A stretch of DNA of 64,000 bases, taken from contig NZ_WWFG01000002.1 in the NCBI RefSeq assembly GCF_026127265.1, positions 1,240,001-1,304,000 on the forward strand, in the 5' to 3' direction. This DNA is from Nostoc sp. KVJ3 (lineage in GTDB: Bacteria > Cyanobacteriota > Cyanobacteriia > Cyanobacteriales > Nostocaceae). Position numbers and translations under genes: made by a program. Shown piece after piece: positions 26,883 to 36,429 of the stretch (positions are counted from its first letter, which is position 1; every line of letters starts with the position of its first letter). The notes under the pieces are model-generated. The model saw nothing but the letters and a program-made list of their open reading frames with translations, had not been told where the DNA came from and did no database searches.

Positions 26883-26902
26883 TAGTTACCATAAAGTAAC
26901 TA
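26883..26902. promoter_or_regulatory. Candidate operator upstream of azoR
   Basis: Perfect 7-bp inverted repeat TAGTTAC / GTAACTA with a 6-bp spacer, a size and symmetry suited to a dimeric repressor. A separate hairpin, ATAACCAACAC / GTGTTGGTTAT (26925-26935 / 26951-26961), lies just beyond and may terminate recF. Function is inferred. Confidence 0.5.
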
Positions 26903-27061
26903 TTGGAAAATTTTCCCTAATATAATAACCAACACTTAATTCATAATTTAGTGTTGGTTATAAATCACTATTTAATTATCAATTATTAACGATCCTGATA
27001 ATTGGAGATTAAAATTTATCAGCAGTTTATTCGACGAAAATCAGCAGGGTTTCAAAAATAT

Positions 27062-28189
27062 TTATGATAAGTTAGGGATTATTTCTCCTGCTTTTACAAA
27101 AAGAATTTGGGATGACTTTAACCACTGGGAATCAAAAGAACCCAAGTGAGTAGTAGTAATCATGGTTTGAAAGCGGTCTTGAATGGCATCAAGTAATTGA
27201 TTTTGGCGGGATAAATCGAGTTCGGCAAGAACATCATCAAGTAATAGTAATGGTGGCTCTTGAACGACTTCTTCAATTAATTGTAATTCTGCTAATTTTA
27301 AGGCTAGAACCAGCGTTCGTTGTTGACCTTGAGAACCGTATTGCCGAGCGGGTGTCTGGTTAATGGTTAATTCTATTTCGTCGCGATGGGGGCCGACAAG
27401 GGTAGTGCCTTGGTGCATTTCAGCAATCGCTCGCTGCTGAATTTTTGCTAAAAAAGCTTGCTGTACTTCTTCTGGCTGGTTATCCTCTAAAGGAATATTA
27501 GGTACGTATTTAATTTGCAGAACTTCTGTACTGCCGCTAATACTGGCGTGCCAAGCACTAGCAATGGGAGCTAATCTTTGGATGGCGCGATCGCGTCGTC
27601 TAATTACCCTGGTTCCTGTGGTCGCTAACTGTGCATCCCATACCGCCAGTTCTGACTGTAGAGACTTTGTATCCAACGTCTCTATATGGTGTTTTAAAAA
27701 AGCATTGCGCTGGCGTAACACATGGTTATACTGCTGCAAAATGTGAGCATAAACTGGTTCGAGTTGAATTAAAAGTGTATCTAACCAGTTGCGGCGACCT
27801 TCGGGGCTGCCGCGTACTAGGTCTAAATCCAGGCTGGAAAACTGCACTGCATTGAGAACACCGAGAAAATCCATTTGACGGCGGATAGATTCACCATTAA
27901 TAGCAACGCTCCGGCGACCATTGCGCCGGAGTGTTAAGGTAAGGTCACTAACGCCTGTTTGTCGCTCAAGGGTGGCATTAATTTGGGCTATGGCTTCCCC
28001 TTCTTGAACCAAATCGCGATCGCGGGTCATGCGGTGCGATCGCAATGTTGCCAACAACTCCACCGCCTCCAACAAATTCGACTTCCCCTGAGCGTTATTA
28101 CCTACCAAAATGGTTTTAGCAGCAGTAAACTCAACCTGCTGGTCTTGATAATTGCGAAATTGTCGGAGGTTTAGAGTTTTCAGGTACAT
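27062..28189 (-). CDS. recF: DNA replication and repair protein RecF
   Basis: SMC-like ATPase that helps load RecA at gaps and stalled forks. The 375-residue protein starts MYLKTLNLRQFRNYQ and has Walker A GNNAQGKSNLLEA (about 31-43), DFLGVLNAVQFSSLDLDLVRGSP, the ABC signature YGSQGQQRTLVLALKLAEL, and Walker B PPLLLLDDVLAELD. All ATPase motifs are intact and the length is typical. It is not next to dnaA/dnaN, as is common in cyanobacteria. The neighbour at 28271 is divergent. Confidence 0.96.
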   Translation of the reverse strand: MYLKTLNLRQFRNYQDQQVEFTAAKTILVGNNAQGKSNLLEAVELLATLRSHRMTRDRDLVQEGEAIAQINATLERQTGVSDLTLTLRRNGRRSVAINGESIRRQMDFLGVLNAVQFSSLDLDLVRGSPEGRRNWLDTLLIQLEPVYAHILQQYNHVLRQRNAFLKHHIETLDTKSLQSELAVWDAQLATTGTRVIRRRDRAIQRLAPIASAWHASISGSTEVLQIKYVPNIPLEDNQPEEVQQAFLAKIQQRAIAEMHQGTTLVGPHRDEIELTINQTPARQYGSQGQQRTLVLALKLAELQLIEEVVQEPPLLLLDDVLAELDLSRQNQLLDAIQDRFQTMITTTHLGSFDSQWLKSSQILFVKAGEIIPNLS

Positions 28190-28270
28190 AGGGAACAGAA
28201 GGAAAGGAGAACGCTACGAAGGTTGGACAGGGTTATAGAAGTAAAATTGTAGAAGTTCAATCCAAGAAAA

Positions 28271-28702
28271 ATGACTGACACACCTGAATACTTCCCTAAC
28301 CGAATAGACCGTATTGAACAAATAATCTTGGGGTTGGCTGAAAGACAAGCTAGTACACAAGAGCAATTAGACAATTTAACTATTAGACAAGCTAATACTC
28401 AAGCACAATTAGACAATTTAACTATTAGACAAGCTAACACTCAAGCACAATTAGACAATTTAACTATTAGACAAGCTAACACTCAAGGACAACTGGATGA
28501 ACTAAGCCAGGATTTGAGAGAGCTTACCAGTAACGTTGACCGTGTTCTGGGTCGTAGTGCGATTTTGGACGATGCGTTACTTGAGTTACGTGATAGCCAT
28601 GAACAACATCAGCGTAATTTTGAAGAACATCAGCGCACTACAAATGCTGTATTACAAAGTCTTGAGTCTATCTTGTTGCAGTTGATTAGAAATAATTCTT
28701 GA
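28271..28702 (+). CDS. Coiled-coil protein built on a 42-bp tandem repeat
   Basis: Hypothetical protein of 143 residues, predicted almost wholly helical and without signal peptide or membrane helix. After MTDTPEYFPNRIDRIEQIIL it carries about three and a half copies of a 14-residue unit (ANTQAQLDNLTIRQ) from near residue 28 to 75. A second charged helix follows (LRELTSNVDRVLGRSAILDD; QHQRNFEEHQRTTNAVLQSL). Related cyanobacterial proteins are seen near Uma2/TA-type genes, but I cannot assign a function. Copy number is likely to vary by slippage. The repeats are too nearly identical at DNA level to be ancient. Confidence 0.75.
   Translation: MTDTPEYFPNRIDRIEQIILGLAERQASTQEQLDNLTIRQANTQAQLDNLTIRQANTQAQLDNLTIRQANTQGQLDELSQDLRELTSNVDRVLGRSAILDDALLELRDSHEQHQRNFEEHQRTTNAVLQSLESILLQLIRNNS
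28352..28495 (+). repeat. 42-bp in-frame tandem repeat, about 3.4 copies
   Basis: Units beginning ATTAGACAAGCTAA(T/C)ACTC at about 28382, 28424 and 28466, with a more diverged first copy near 28340-28381. They preserve the reading frame (14 codons). Confidence 0.85.
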
Positions 28703-28770
28703 AATGCGATCGTTGGAGTTAAACCAATTCTCAATTACGTTTTGTGACGGGAATTTAGCGCAAAGTGCGG

Positions 28771-28840
28771 TCTTCTCCCAAAGGGAGAGGCTAGCGCCAA
28801 GGGGTCTCCCCCGCCGCAGGATGCGCGAAGCGCTGTAGAG
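28771..28840. repeat. Dispersed palindromic repeat
   Basis: TCTCCCAAAGGGAGA (28774-28788), followed by GGCTAGCGCCAAGGGGTCTC and GATGCGCGAAGCGCTGTAG, a mosaic of short repeats. It lies in the 28703-28910 gap, where no gene is seen. Confidence 0.6.
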
Positions 28841-28910
28841 GAGCAACTTTGCAAGACAAACCCCGACACAAAACGTTCTACCTACGCCTCAATCTCCATC
28901 ATCCCTGCTC

Positions 28911-31769
28911 TTACACAGCCTTCTTGCCCATAATCCGCAGAAATATCTTCTCCCCTTCAATCCACACAAACATTAAGGCACTGAAGCCAATACAAACCCC
29001 CAATTCTTGTATGTTTAGGTAGTGAGTACCAAAGAAATCTCGCAGGGGTGGAACGTAAACTAGCATCAGCTGCAAAATCGTGGTGACGACAACAGCCGCT
29101 AGTACAAATATATTAGAGAAAGGATTCATCTCAATAGTCAGTCGATTATTGGAGCGAATGGCGATCGCATGTCCCATTTGGGCAATACACAAGGTAGTAA
29201 ATACCATCGTCTTCCAAGTCTCTGGATCTCCCTTATACCCATCTGCATGGGTATGTTGATAAGCCCACAACATTAAGGTAATGGTGAGAATGGCAAATAT
29301 TATGCCAATGCGAATCATATAAGAACCCAATCCTCTCGCAAAAATACTTTCGCGGGGACTAAAAGGCGGACGTTGCATGACATCCGGTTCTGGAGGTTCC
29401 ACAGCTAATGCCAAAGCTGGTAAACCGTCTGTCACCAAATTCATCCACAAAATTTGTAACGGGGTAAGGGGGACACCTCCCAAACCAATTAAGGGTGCGG
29501 CGGCAATTGTGAGAACTTCACCAATGTTACTGCCCAGGATGTATTTAATAAAGCGGCGGATATTGGTATAAACAACTCTACCTTCTTTGGTGGCGCTAAC
29601 AATGGTGGCGAAGTTGTCATCAAGTAACACCATATCGCTGGCTTCTTTACTAACATCGGTGCCAGTAATGCCCATTGCAATGCCAATATCAGCTTGTTTG
29701 AGGGCTGGGGCATCATTAACACCATCACCTGTCATTGCGACAAATCGCCCCCGGCGTTGTAGTGCTTGGACAATTCGTAGTTTGTGTTCTGGGGAAACCC
29801 TAGCGTAGATGCTTACTAGGTCAACGTTTTGCTCTAATTCCTGGTCAGTCATCCGTTGCAATTCTTGACCTGTGAGAACACGGTCGCCTTCTTGGGCAAT
29901 TCCCAAATCGGTAGCGATCGCTCGTGCGGTTAACTGGTGGTCGCCAGTAATCATCACTGGGCGAATGCCGGCTTCTCGGCACTGTTGCACGGCTACCCTT
30001 ACTTCTGGGCGTGGCGCATCTAGCATTCCCACCAATCCCAGCCACACTAATTCTTGCTCAGATACTTCATCTGAACCTTCTGGTGGGATTTCTGTGAGGG
30101 GTTTGTAGGCAAAACCTAGCACCCGCAAACCTTTACTCGCCATCAAGTCATTTTCTGCCAAAACTTTTTGGCGTTGTTCTTCAGTTAAAGGGGCTGTGTC
30201 ATTACCCAAATGAATTTGAGTTGAACGTGCCAAGGTTAACTCTGGAGAACCTTTGGTAAACATTAAGTAAGGTTCAGATTGGACAAAACCGGCGATGGCA
30301 GGGTCAACACCTCTCGAAGATGCTTCCCCCGTGGCGACTCCCTCCACCTGAGTAATCACGCTCATCCGTTTGCGTTCCGAAGAAAAGGGAAACTCGGCAA
30401 CACGAGGTAACTTACTGTTCCACTGGTCTTTTTCGATTCCGGCTTTTCCCGCCAGTGTGATTAATGCCCCTTCAGTAGGATCTCCCAAAATAGCCCATTC
30501 GCCTTGTTCTTTTTGCAACACGGAATCATTACAAATAGCACAGGCGACAGACAACGCGGAGATTTCTGGAGATTCCTCTAGGGAAACTTTTTCACCATCT
30601 AACTGAAAGTCCCCAGTGGGAGCATAACCTTCACCAGTGACGCGAAAGGTTTTGTTGTTAGTGCCAATAGATTGCACCACCATTTTATTTTGCGTCAGCG
30701 TACCGGTTTTATCGGAACAGATGGTGGTTACAGAACCTAATGTTTCCACTGCTGGCAGTTTGCGAATCAAGGCATTTTGGCGCACCATTCGCTGGGTTCC
30801 CAGTGCCAGAGTCACGGTAATTACAGCAGGTAAACCTTCTGGAACCACAGCAACGGCCATACTCAAGGAAACTTCCAAGAGTTCTTGGATGTTTTTAAAA
30901 CCTCCGTCCTTGATGACACCGCCAGCAACAACGATCGCTACCAAAATCAAAGAACCCGTAACTAAGACGTTACCCAGTTGGGTCATTCGTTGCTGTAACG
31001 GCGTAGGTTCGCTTTCCACCGCTTGCAACATGACAGCAATTTTGCCTAATTCTGTTGTCATGCCGGTGTTAGTCACCAGAACCTTCGCTCGTCCTTGGAG
31101 TACTTCAGTTCCTTGAAAGACTAAATTAATGCGATCGCCTAAATCTGTTTCTTCGGGCAATTTTAATTTTGCCTGTTTGCTAGCAGCATGGGCTTCACCC
31201 GTTAATGCCGACTCACGCACTTGTAAATTCGACTGTTCGATCAAGCGGCCATCTGCGGCGATCTGCATCCCAGCTTCCAGCAGCATTACATCCCCTGGAA
31301 CTAATTCCTTGGCTGCTATCTCCACCAGTCTGGTATCACGGATGACTCGCACTAAGGGAGAGGTGAGTTTTTTCAGGGCTGCCAAGGCTTTTTCGGCACG
31401 GCTTTCTTGGACGTAGCCAAGTATCCCATTCAGGATGACAATTGCTAAGATAGCGATCGTATCTTTAAATGGCACTTCACCAGGCTTCAATCCACCCGAC
31501 TGCAAACGCATCAGGTCTAAAAACCCAGAAATCAAAGCTACGCCAATCAGCATCAACAACATAATGTTCTTGAACTGATCTAGCAGAATCTCCCAAGTAC
31601 TACGGCCAGCAGTTTCTTCAAGTTCGTTGGGGCCGTATTTTTGTAATCTCTGTTCAATTTCTTGGGGTGTTAAGCCACTGTCTGCATTACTATCAAGCAG
31701 GTCTAGCGCTTTATCAACTTCTAAACTATGCCAAACGGCGGCACCTTCAGGCAGAGAATTAGCAGACAT
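28911..31769 (-). CDS. P-type (IIA) cation-transporting ATPase, probable Ca2+ pump
   Basis: Membrane ATPase of about 952 residues. Phosphorylation motif DKTGTLTQN (near residue 355), TGD/TGDGVNDAPALKQADIGIAM hinge, actuator TGES-type SALTGEAHAA, and KGSPE in the nucleotide domain. The M4 motif VAVVPEGLPAVI and M6 NLVTDGLPALALA match type IIA Ca2+-ATPases such as PacL, and the N-terminal cation-ATPase domain (WHSLEVDKALDLLDSNADSG) is present. Likely exports Ca2+ (or Mn2+) across the plasma membrane. ATG 31769 (MSANSLPEG) is preferred; GTG 31781 adds four residues. No regulator is adjacent. Confidence 0.93.
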   Translation of the reverse strand: MSANSLPEGAAVWHSLEVDKALDLLDSNADSGLTPQEIEQRLQKYGPNELEETAGRSTWEILLDQFKNIMLLMLIGVALISGFLDLMRLQSGGLKPGEVPFKDTIAILAIVILNGILGYVQESRAEKALAALKKLTSPLVRVIRDTRLVEIAAKELVPGDVMLLEAGMQIAADGRLIEQSNLQVRESALTGEAHAASKQAKLKLPEETDLGDRINLVFQGTEVLQGRAKVLVTNTGMTTELGKIAVMLQAVESEPTPLQQRMTQLGNVLVTGSLILVAIVVAGGVIKDGGFKNIQELLEVSLSMAVAVVPEGLPAVITVTLALGTQRMVRQNALIRKLPAVETLGSVTTICSDKTGTLTQNKMVVQSIGTNNKTFRVTGEGYAPTGDFQLDGEKVSLEESPEISALSVACAICNDSVLQKEQGEWAILGDPTEGALITLAGKAGIEKDQWNSKLPRVAEFPFSSERKRMSVITQVEGVATGEASSRGVDPAIAGFVQSEPYLMFTKGSPELTLARSTQIHLGNDTAPLTEEQRQKVLAENDLMASKGLRVLGFAYKPLTEIPPEGSDEVSEQELVWLGLVGMLDAPRPEVRVAVQQCREAGIRPVMITGDHQLTARAIATDLGIAQEGDRVLTGQELQRMTDQELEQNVDLVSIYARVSPEHKLRIVQALQRRGRFVAMTGDGVNDAPALKQADIGIAMGITGTDVSKEASDMVLLDDNFATIVSATKEGRVVYTNIRRFIKYILGSNIGEVLTIAAAPLIGLGGVPLTPLQILWMNLVTDGLPALALAVEPPEPDVMQRPPFSPRESIFARGLGSYMIRIGIIFAILTITLMLWAYQHTHADGYKGDPETWKTMVFTTLCIAQMGHAIAIRSNNRLTIEMNPFSNIFVLAAVVVTTILQLMLVYVPPLRDFFGTHYLNIQELGVCIGFSALMFVWIEGEKIFLRIMGKKAV

Positions 31770-32252
31770 CGTGTAGGTCACAGCAAATGGTTACAAAATT
31801 CGATCATAATTTAGTGATGGCAGGAATTCCATCTCCTAAAGTTACATTAAGGCGATCGCCCTGTCGGATCAACATATATGTAATTCTTAACATTTGTAAA
31901 TTCTTCCGATTTTGACATAGTATTATTTCTCACGAAAGAGTTTATCGGAACAAATTTTACCGATAATTATGAGTAATAGAGCTTTGAAGCTTTGTTACAT
32001 AGGGATATGCCACAATTAATTTTAGGGTGCCATTCCTTTCATTTACATCCCGTAGTCAATAGCCAGGATGCATGGCACGATTGCATTTCTTCATTTTTAA
32101 TTTTGCGGAAAGTTGAGTCAGTCCCTTGTTTATCTCACTGCTCAAGGCAACTGGAGTGCCATTAGGGTTTCCCGAACTAGCAAACTTTTCTAGCTGAATT
32201 TTGAATTTTGAATTGCCCAGGCGTGCTAAACCATTCAATAAATATGCTTAAT
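31770..32252. other. Intergenic region between divergent genes
   Basis: No gene is well supported. One HIP1 site at about 31852; a TTTTGACATAGTATTATT promoter-like stretch at about 31911. A minus-strand frame of 60 codons (32056-32238) lies in sequence that looks like dispersed repeat and is not called. Confidence 0.5.
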
Positions 32253-33923
32253 ATGAGTTTTGCACTTCCCACTTTGACCGTTAGCCAGATGTTTGGGCAA
32301 AAAACCATTCGACCGCTTACCGCTGCTACCTTGTGTGGCATTACTTTCATTCAAGATAGACTTATTGCTATTGATAGTATTAAAGGACATCTACTAGAGA
32401 TTGATCCCATCTCTGACAACAGCAAAATTCTCAATCCCCATCAAGTTAAAGAATTTACTGATGTCACTGGTATAGCAGTGTGGGATGATACCCTGTGGGT
32501 GAGCCGCGAAAATACTGTTTACTTGTGCAAGCTCAATGCTTTGGGTCTAGAACACTTTGTGACATTGCCTTATCCGGCTGACGGCGTTGCTGTTTGGGAA
32601 ACAACAGTTTATGTCAGCTGCCAAAGACTAGGCTACATTCTGGTTTATGACCGCGAAACCCGAAAAGAGATTACCAGATTTTATGCCCCTGGAGTTGGGA
32701 TAGAGAATTTAGCAGTCAACCAAGAAATGCTATGGATTTGCGATCGCACCGAGCAATCAGTGTACGCGATGGACAGGGCAACAGGAGAACTACAATTTAG
32801 TGTCCTGACACCCTTTGAATGTCCTACAGGCATCGCAATCCATAAAAATGGCGAAACAGGTGAAGAAAGTATCTACGTCGCCTACGCCACAGAGGAGCCT
32901 TATATCCGGGATAACCCCAATGCCGATCCGAGTCATGAGCTAACATTCCGCGATCGCACTTTCATTCATCCCCTGCATTATCATTACCAGCCAGATAAGC
33001 GCTACGCCCTCTCTAATGGCTATCTCATTGAAATGTCCTATGCTGAGGAAATTGCCCCCTTAGATGAGGTGTATTTACCTGATGTAGAATGGCGCATCGC
33101 CCTACCATCGGAAACAGAGCGTCAAAAGGTGAAACACGTTGAACCAATTGGTATACCCTTTACCGAAGAAGTAATAGAAGGGCAACGTGTAGCAGTCTTT
33201 AAATTTGATTCTCTTGCACCAGGAGAACGGCATATATTTGGCTGGAAAGCACTTGTGGAAGTTCGAGGGATTAAATATCGTATTACACCCAGAGATGTCG
33301 AAGATATACCGGAACTATCCCCAGAATTACAAACACGCTACCTAGTAGATGACGACGATTTAGCAATGGATACTACCATTGTTCGCCGTGCCGCCAGAGA
33401 AGCGATTGGTTCTGAAACCAATGTGCTGCGGAAAATGCACAGCATCCGCAACTACGTCTACGATCAGTTATCCTACGGGATTAAACCTTACATTGACACA
33501 CCAGATGTAGTTTTAGAACGGGGTGTTGGTTCCTGTGGCGAATATGTCGGCGTATTGCTCGCCCTATCCCGTTTGAATAACATCCCCTGCCGCACAGTCG
33601 GGAGGTACAAATGTCCCCCCCATAGTGACTTACTAGGAGTGCCGCTACAACCAGACTTTAATCATGTTTGGCTAGAGTTCTACATCCCGAATTTTGGTTG
33701 GTTGCCAATGGAATCAAATCCTGACGATGTGGGTGAAGGTGGGCCTTATCCAACGCGCTTTTTTATGGGTTTATGCTGGTATCACATTGAAATAGGCAAA
33801 GGTATCACCTTTGAAACCGTGACAAGTCAAGGTACACGACTAACCAAAGAAGATATCCCCATCGGTGATTTGGCGATAAATCATATTCGCTTCACAATTC
33901 TTAAAGAATTACCACCTTTTTAA
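32253..33923 (+). CDS. Transglutaminase-like protein with N-terminal beta-propeller-like region
   Basis: Protein of about 556 residues. The first 230 residues show repeated strands of an NHL/YncE-like propeller (LIAIDSIKGHLLEIDPIS; VTGIAVWDDTLWVSRENTVY; ENLAVNQEMLWICDRTEQSV). The C-terminal part is a transglutaminase/cysteine-protease domain with its triad: Cys in RGVGSCGEYVGVLLALSRL (about 425), His in DFNHVWLEFYIPNFGWLPME (about 469) and Asp in SNPDD (about 486). The substrate is unknown. No signal peptide is evident. ATG 32253 is used because the protein then opens with MSFALPTLTVSQMF; two other in-frame ATGs lie 9 and 45 bp upstream. Confidence 0.82.
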   Translation: MSFALPTLTVSQMFGQKTIRPLTAATLCGITFIQDRLIAIDSIKGHLLEIDPISDNSKILNPHQVKEFTDVTGIAVWDDTLWVSRENTVYLCKLNALGLEHFVTLPYPADGVAVWETTVYVSCQRLGYILVYDRETRKEITRFYAPGVGIENLAVNQEMLWICDRTEQSVYAMDRATGELQFSVLTPFECPTGIAIHKNGETGEESIYVAYATEEPYIRDNPNADPSHELTFRDRTFIHPLHYHYQPDKRYALSNGYLIEMSYAEEIAPLDEVYLPDVEWRIALPSETERQKVKHVEPIGIPFTEEVIEGQRVAVFKFDSLAPGERHIFGWKALVEVRGIKYRITPRDVEDIPELSPELQTRYLVDDDDLAMDTTIVRRAAREAIGSETNVLRKMHSIRNYVYDQLSYGIKPYIDTPDVVLERGVGSCGEYVGVLLALSRLNNIPCRTVGRYKCPPHSDLLGVPLQPDFNHVWLEFYIPNFGWLPMESNPDDVGEGGPYPTRFFMGLCWYHIEIGKGITFETVTSQGTRLTKEDIPIGDLAINHIRFTILKELPPF

Positions 33924-34003
33924 ATTAGGGCATTAGGTAAAGGCGCTAAGAAAGCGAGTAGGGTGTGTTATGCCGTAGGCTAACGCACCTTAGTACTCTC
34001 TGC

Positions 34004-34696
34004 TTAACCACAATTTTCGTCTACTTCTAAACTCTTGTTCCTGTTCAAGTATTCTTCAAACAATTCAAAAAATTTCTGTAGTGCCTCATACTCATCTACA
34101 GAATAGAAAAGAATTATCTTAGACCATGACTGACCTGAGTTAATTCCATATTTTTCTTGAATCCATGATTGAAAACCTTCAAATTCTCTTTCTGGCTCTG
34201 TTGGAGGTATGCCACCTTCTCTTCGAGCCAGACTATATCCTCGCAAAAGCATATCAAGCTTAGTAATTGAGCTAGTACCTAAGAACATACCGGGTCTCTT
34301 CTTTATGCCCTTTAAAATCTCGTCATAAATATCAAACTGACGAAAGCTCAAATCCTGACGAAGCTTGAAAACGTCTTCACTTTCTTGAATTTTTGAACTA
34401 TTTTTCTGCTTTAAGAACTGATCAAATTCTTCAAAGAACCTATAAAAAGCAGTTCGTTCACTTCCAGAACCAAAGAGAATTATCCCAGCCCAAGATTGAC
34501 TCACATTAGTTTTTGCTCTTTCTTGCATCCACTCGTTAAACCCGTCTGTTTCAGAGCCTTCTTGAGTTAACCCTAGTCGGATTACACCACTTAAATACCC
34601 ATTTAAGAATGAATGAAGACAAGTAATTGATGGCTTATCTATGAACATGACTGGATTTTCTTTAATCTTTTGAAGCAGCGTGGAAAGATCATTCAT
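34004..34696 (-). CDS. Probable immunity protein (two copies of one domain)
   Basis: Cytosolic protein of 230 residues made of two homologous halves of about 100 residues. First: LLQKIKENPVMFIDKPSITC, GFNEWMQE, SQSWAGIILFGSGSERTAFY, FFEEFDQFL. Second: EILKGIKKRPGMFLGTSSIT, GFQSWIQEKYGI, GQSWSKIILFYSVDEYEALQ, FFELFEEYL. I recognise the pattern from small proteins beside secreted toxins but cannot name the family with certainty. It lies 50 nt downstream of, and in the same direction as, the papain-fold toxin gene at 34747-36288, the standard toxin-then-immunity order. It has no signal peptide, fitting a cytosolic protector. The duplication may allow tighter or dual binding. The role is inferred from context. 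Confidence 0.65.
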   Translation of the reverse strand: MNDLSTLLQKIKENPVMFIDKPSITCLHSFLNGYLSGVIRLGLTQEGSETDGFNEWMQERAKTNVSQSWAGIILFGSGSERTAFYRFFEEFDQFLKQKNSSKIQESEDVFKLRQDLSFRQFDIYDEILKGIKKRPGMFLGTSSITKLDMLLRGYSLARREGGIPPTEPEREFEGFQSWIQEKYGINSGQSWSKIILFYSVDEYEALQKFFELFEEYLNRNKSLEVDENCG

Positions 34697-34746
34697 GCTA
34701 GCAACCTATACTTTGATGAAGAATGTTATTGAAAGATATTTCCTAT

Positions 34747-36288
34747 TTAAAACAAGTATCCTGATCTCCGGAACTTTGCTCCAGAACGTTCCTTGCTGAT
34801 AAAGGTGAGATTATTTATCCATTGCTCTATAGGAACTCCGTCAGGATGAAGGTTATCAAAAACTTTTTCTTCTCCATTTATCCTAATCGCAATTCCTTCA
34901 TGATGACCATTAGTTGAAATAATATAGTCTGGTGCAGCTTTTGGTGGGTTGCTATCATCGTATATGTTGTCATCTTCTTTTACTGATTTCGTCGTATCAA
35001 GTTTAATCCGCTCTCCATGAATATCCTCCTTTCTCAAGTAAGTCTCAATTTCAGCAGCACATTCAACACATTTGAAATTCTCATGCTTACTTACAATATC
35101 GTGGATGTCTTGAAGAACTTCAGGAGTAACTTTTCCTGACTGATCGGGCGAACTGCTTGCGAATGGAATATTAGGATTGTACGGTTCTGGATCATTCGTA
35201 TTTACTATTCCGTCATTATCATTGTCTAGATCACTTGCATCTGGAATGCCATCTTTATCAAAATCAGGAATTCCAGGAAAAGTAAAAAATCCAGACTCCT
35301 TTTTCAACAAACGCTCATCTGCTGGCGTATTAGGGTCGTCTGTTTCTTGCCCTGGAATTACAATTGTAGGAGCATGAATCTTATCTCCAGGATTTAATAT
35401 GCCTCCTGCTGGCATTGAACTAATTAAACCTTGCCAGTCAGAATTATTTAGTAATTGAACAGCTGCATTGCGCTTTTCTTGGGGCCAATCTTTCCAATCA
35501 CGAGGGGGTGAATTATCTGGTAGCCCATCAGCACGAACCAGATCGCTAATCCATCCTTTCTCAGCATTATTGTAAGAAGAATTTGCATAATCATACGCTG
35601 TCATAGGGTCGCCAGTTGAGGATTCATAAACGACTCCACGAGCTTGATTATTACCATCTCCATCATTTAAACTAATCCAATTTACATAATCAGCAGTAGG
35701 AGGAGAACTACCACCAAAATAACCACCTGGATATTGATTAGCTAAACTTCTAACTGCCCCTGGTACAGATCGCCAACTTCGATAATGATGAGTTACAAGT
35801 TTGTCGGGAGAACCAGACATCCTGTAATGTACTATTTGGTGAAATTTGTAATTATAAAGAACTGAAGATTGACCCTGTGGGCCACAAACCAAATCAAGTG
35901 CATAAAAATAACAATATCTCTCCTTAGCTTTATTTTGAGCCTGCTGATTTTGAGCTTGATTCCAAATATAATAAGCCGCAACACCAGGTAGGCTCATATC
36001 TCCAACAACTGTAGTCCCAGTAACAGCTTGTACAGAAGAAGAAGTAGCTCCTGTAGCTGTAGTTGTGCTAATTGCTGTCGTTCCAGCAGCCTCCGCAGTT
36101 GGAGCAGCAATAGTAGAAGATAATTCTAAGCCTATAGCCTCAGCACATTCAGGTTGAACAGCACAAGCGTCTAGAGACGACAACAGTGCATAGGCAGGTT
36201 CAGGAAAAACTCCTTTAAGGATAAAAAGTAAAAGAAAAGTCCAAATTCCAATTGATTTAGAAACAGATTTATTTATTGTTAATCGCAT
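34747..36288 (-). CDS. Secreted polymorphic toxin with C-terminal papain-fold (Tox-PL-2-like) domain
   Basis: Exported protein of 513 residues. Start ATG 36288 has AGGAG at 36298-36302 (9 nt spacing) and gives a signal peptide, cutting near PEPAYA-LL. A low-complexity Thr/Ala linker (about 60-110) and a large unassigned middle region follow. Next is a thrombospondin-3-like calcium stretch (DFDKDGIPDASDLDNDNDGI, about 338-357). The C-terminal 110 residues resemble papain-fold toxin 2: Cys407/Cys410 (ENFKCVECAAEIETYL), His462/463 (STNGHHEGIAI) and Asp478 (VFDNLHPDGVP..W), a Cys-His-Asp triad. Such domains cleave or deamidate target proteins. The gene downstream is a probable immunity protein. 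The export route is the general Sec pathway by sequence; how it reaches a target cell is unknown. Confidence 0.72.
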   Translation of the reverse strand: MRLTINKSVSKSIGIWTFLLLFILKGVFPEPAYALLSSLDACAVQPECAEAIGLELSSTIAAPTAEAAGTTAISTTTATGATSSSVQAVTGTTVVGDMSLPGVAAYYIWNQAQNQQAQNKAKERYCYFYALDLVCGPQGQSSVLYNYKFHQIVHYRMSGSPDKLVTHHYRSWRSVPGAVRSLANQYPGGYFGGSSPPTADYVNWISLNDGDGNNQARGVVYESSTGDPMTAYDYANSSYNNAEKGWISDLVRADGLPDNSPPRDWKDWPQEKRNAAVQLLNNSDWQGLISSMPAGGILNPGDKIHAPTIVIPGQETDDPNTPADERLLKKESGFFTFPGIPDFDKDGIPDASDLDNDNDGIVNTNDPEPYNPNIPFASSSPDQSGKVTPEVLQDIHDIVSKHENFKCVECAAEIETYLRKEDIHGERIKLDTTKSVKEDDNIYDDSNPPKAAPDYIISTNGHHEGIAIRINGEEKVFDNLHPDGVPIEQWINNLTFISKERSGAKFRRSGYLF

Positions 36289-36429
36289 TAGTCTTAACTC
36301 CTGACAGTCCAAGATATAGATGCAGTTATATCTAGTTTGTCTAACAGGAGTCGAGAGTCAGGTCAGTAAAATTACGAGAATTTAGCAGCCATTTTATGAA
36401 GATTAAACCAATATAAAGAGGTAAAAAAA

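Noticed and set aside
28352..28495. CRISPR-like array
   Set aside because: Direct 42-bp tandem units without spacers, in frame within a coding sequence.
32056..32238. 60-codon minus frame
   Set aside because: Its peptide looks like a translated dispersed repeat and it lies where promoters are expected.
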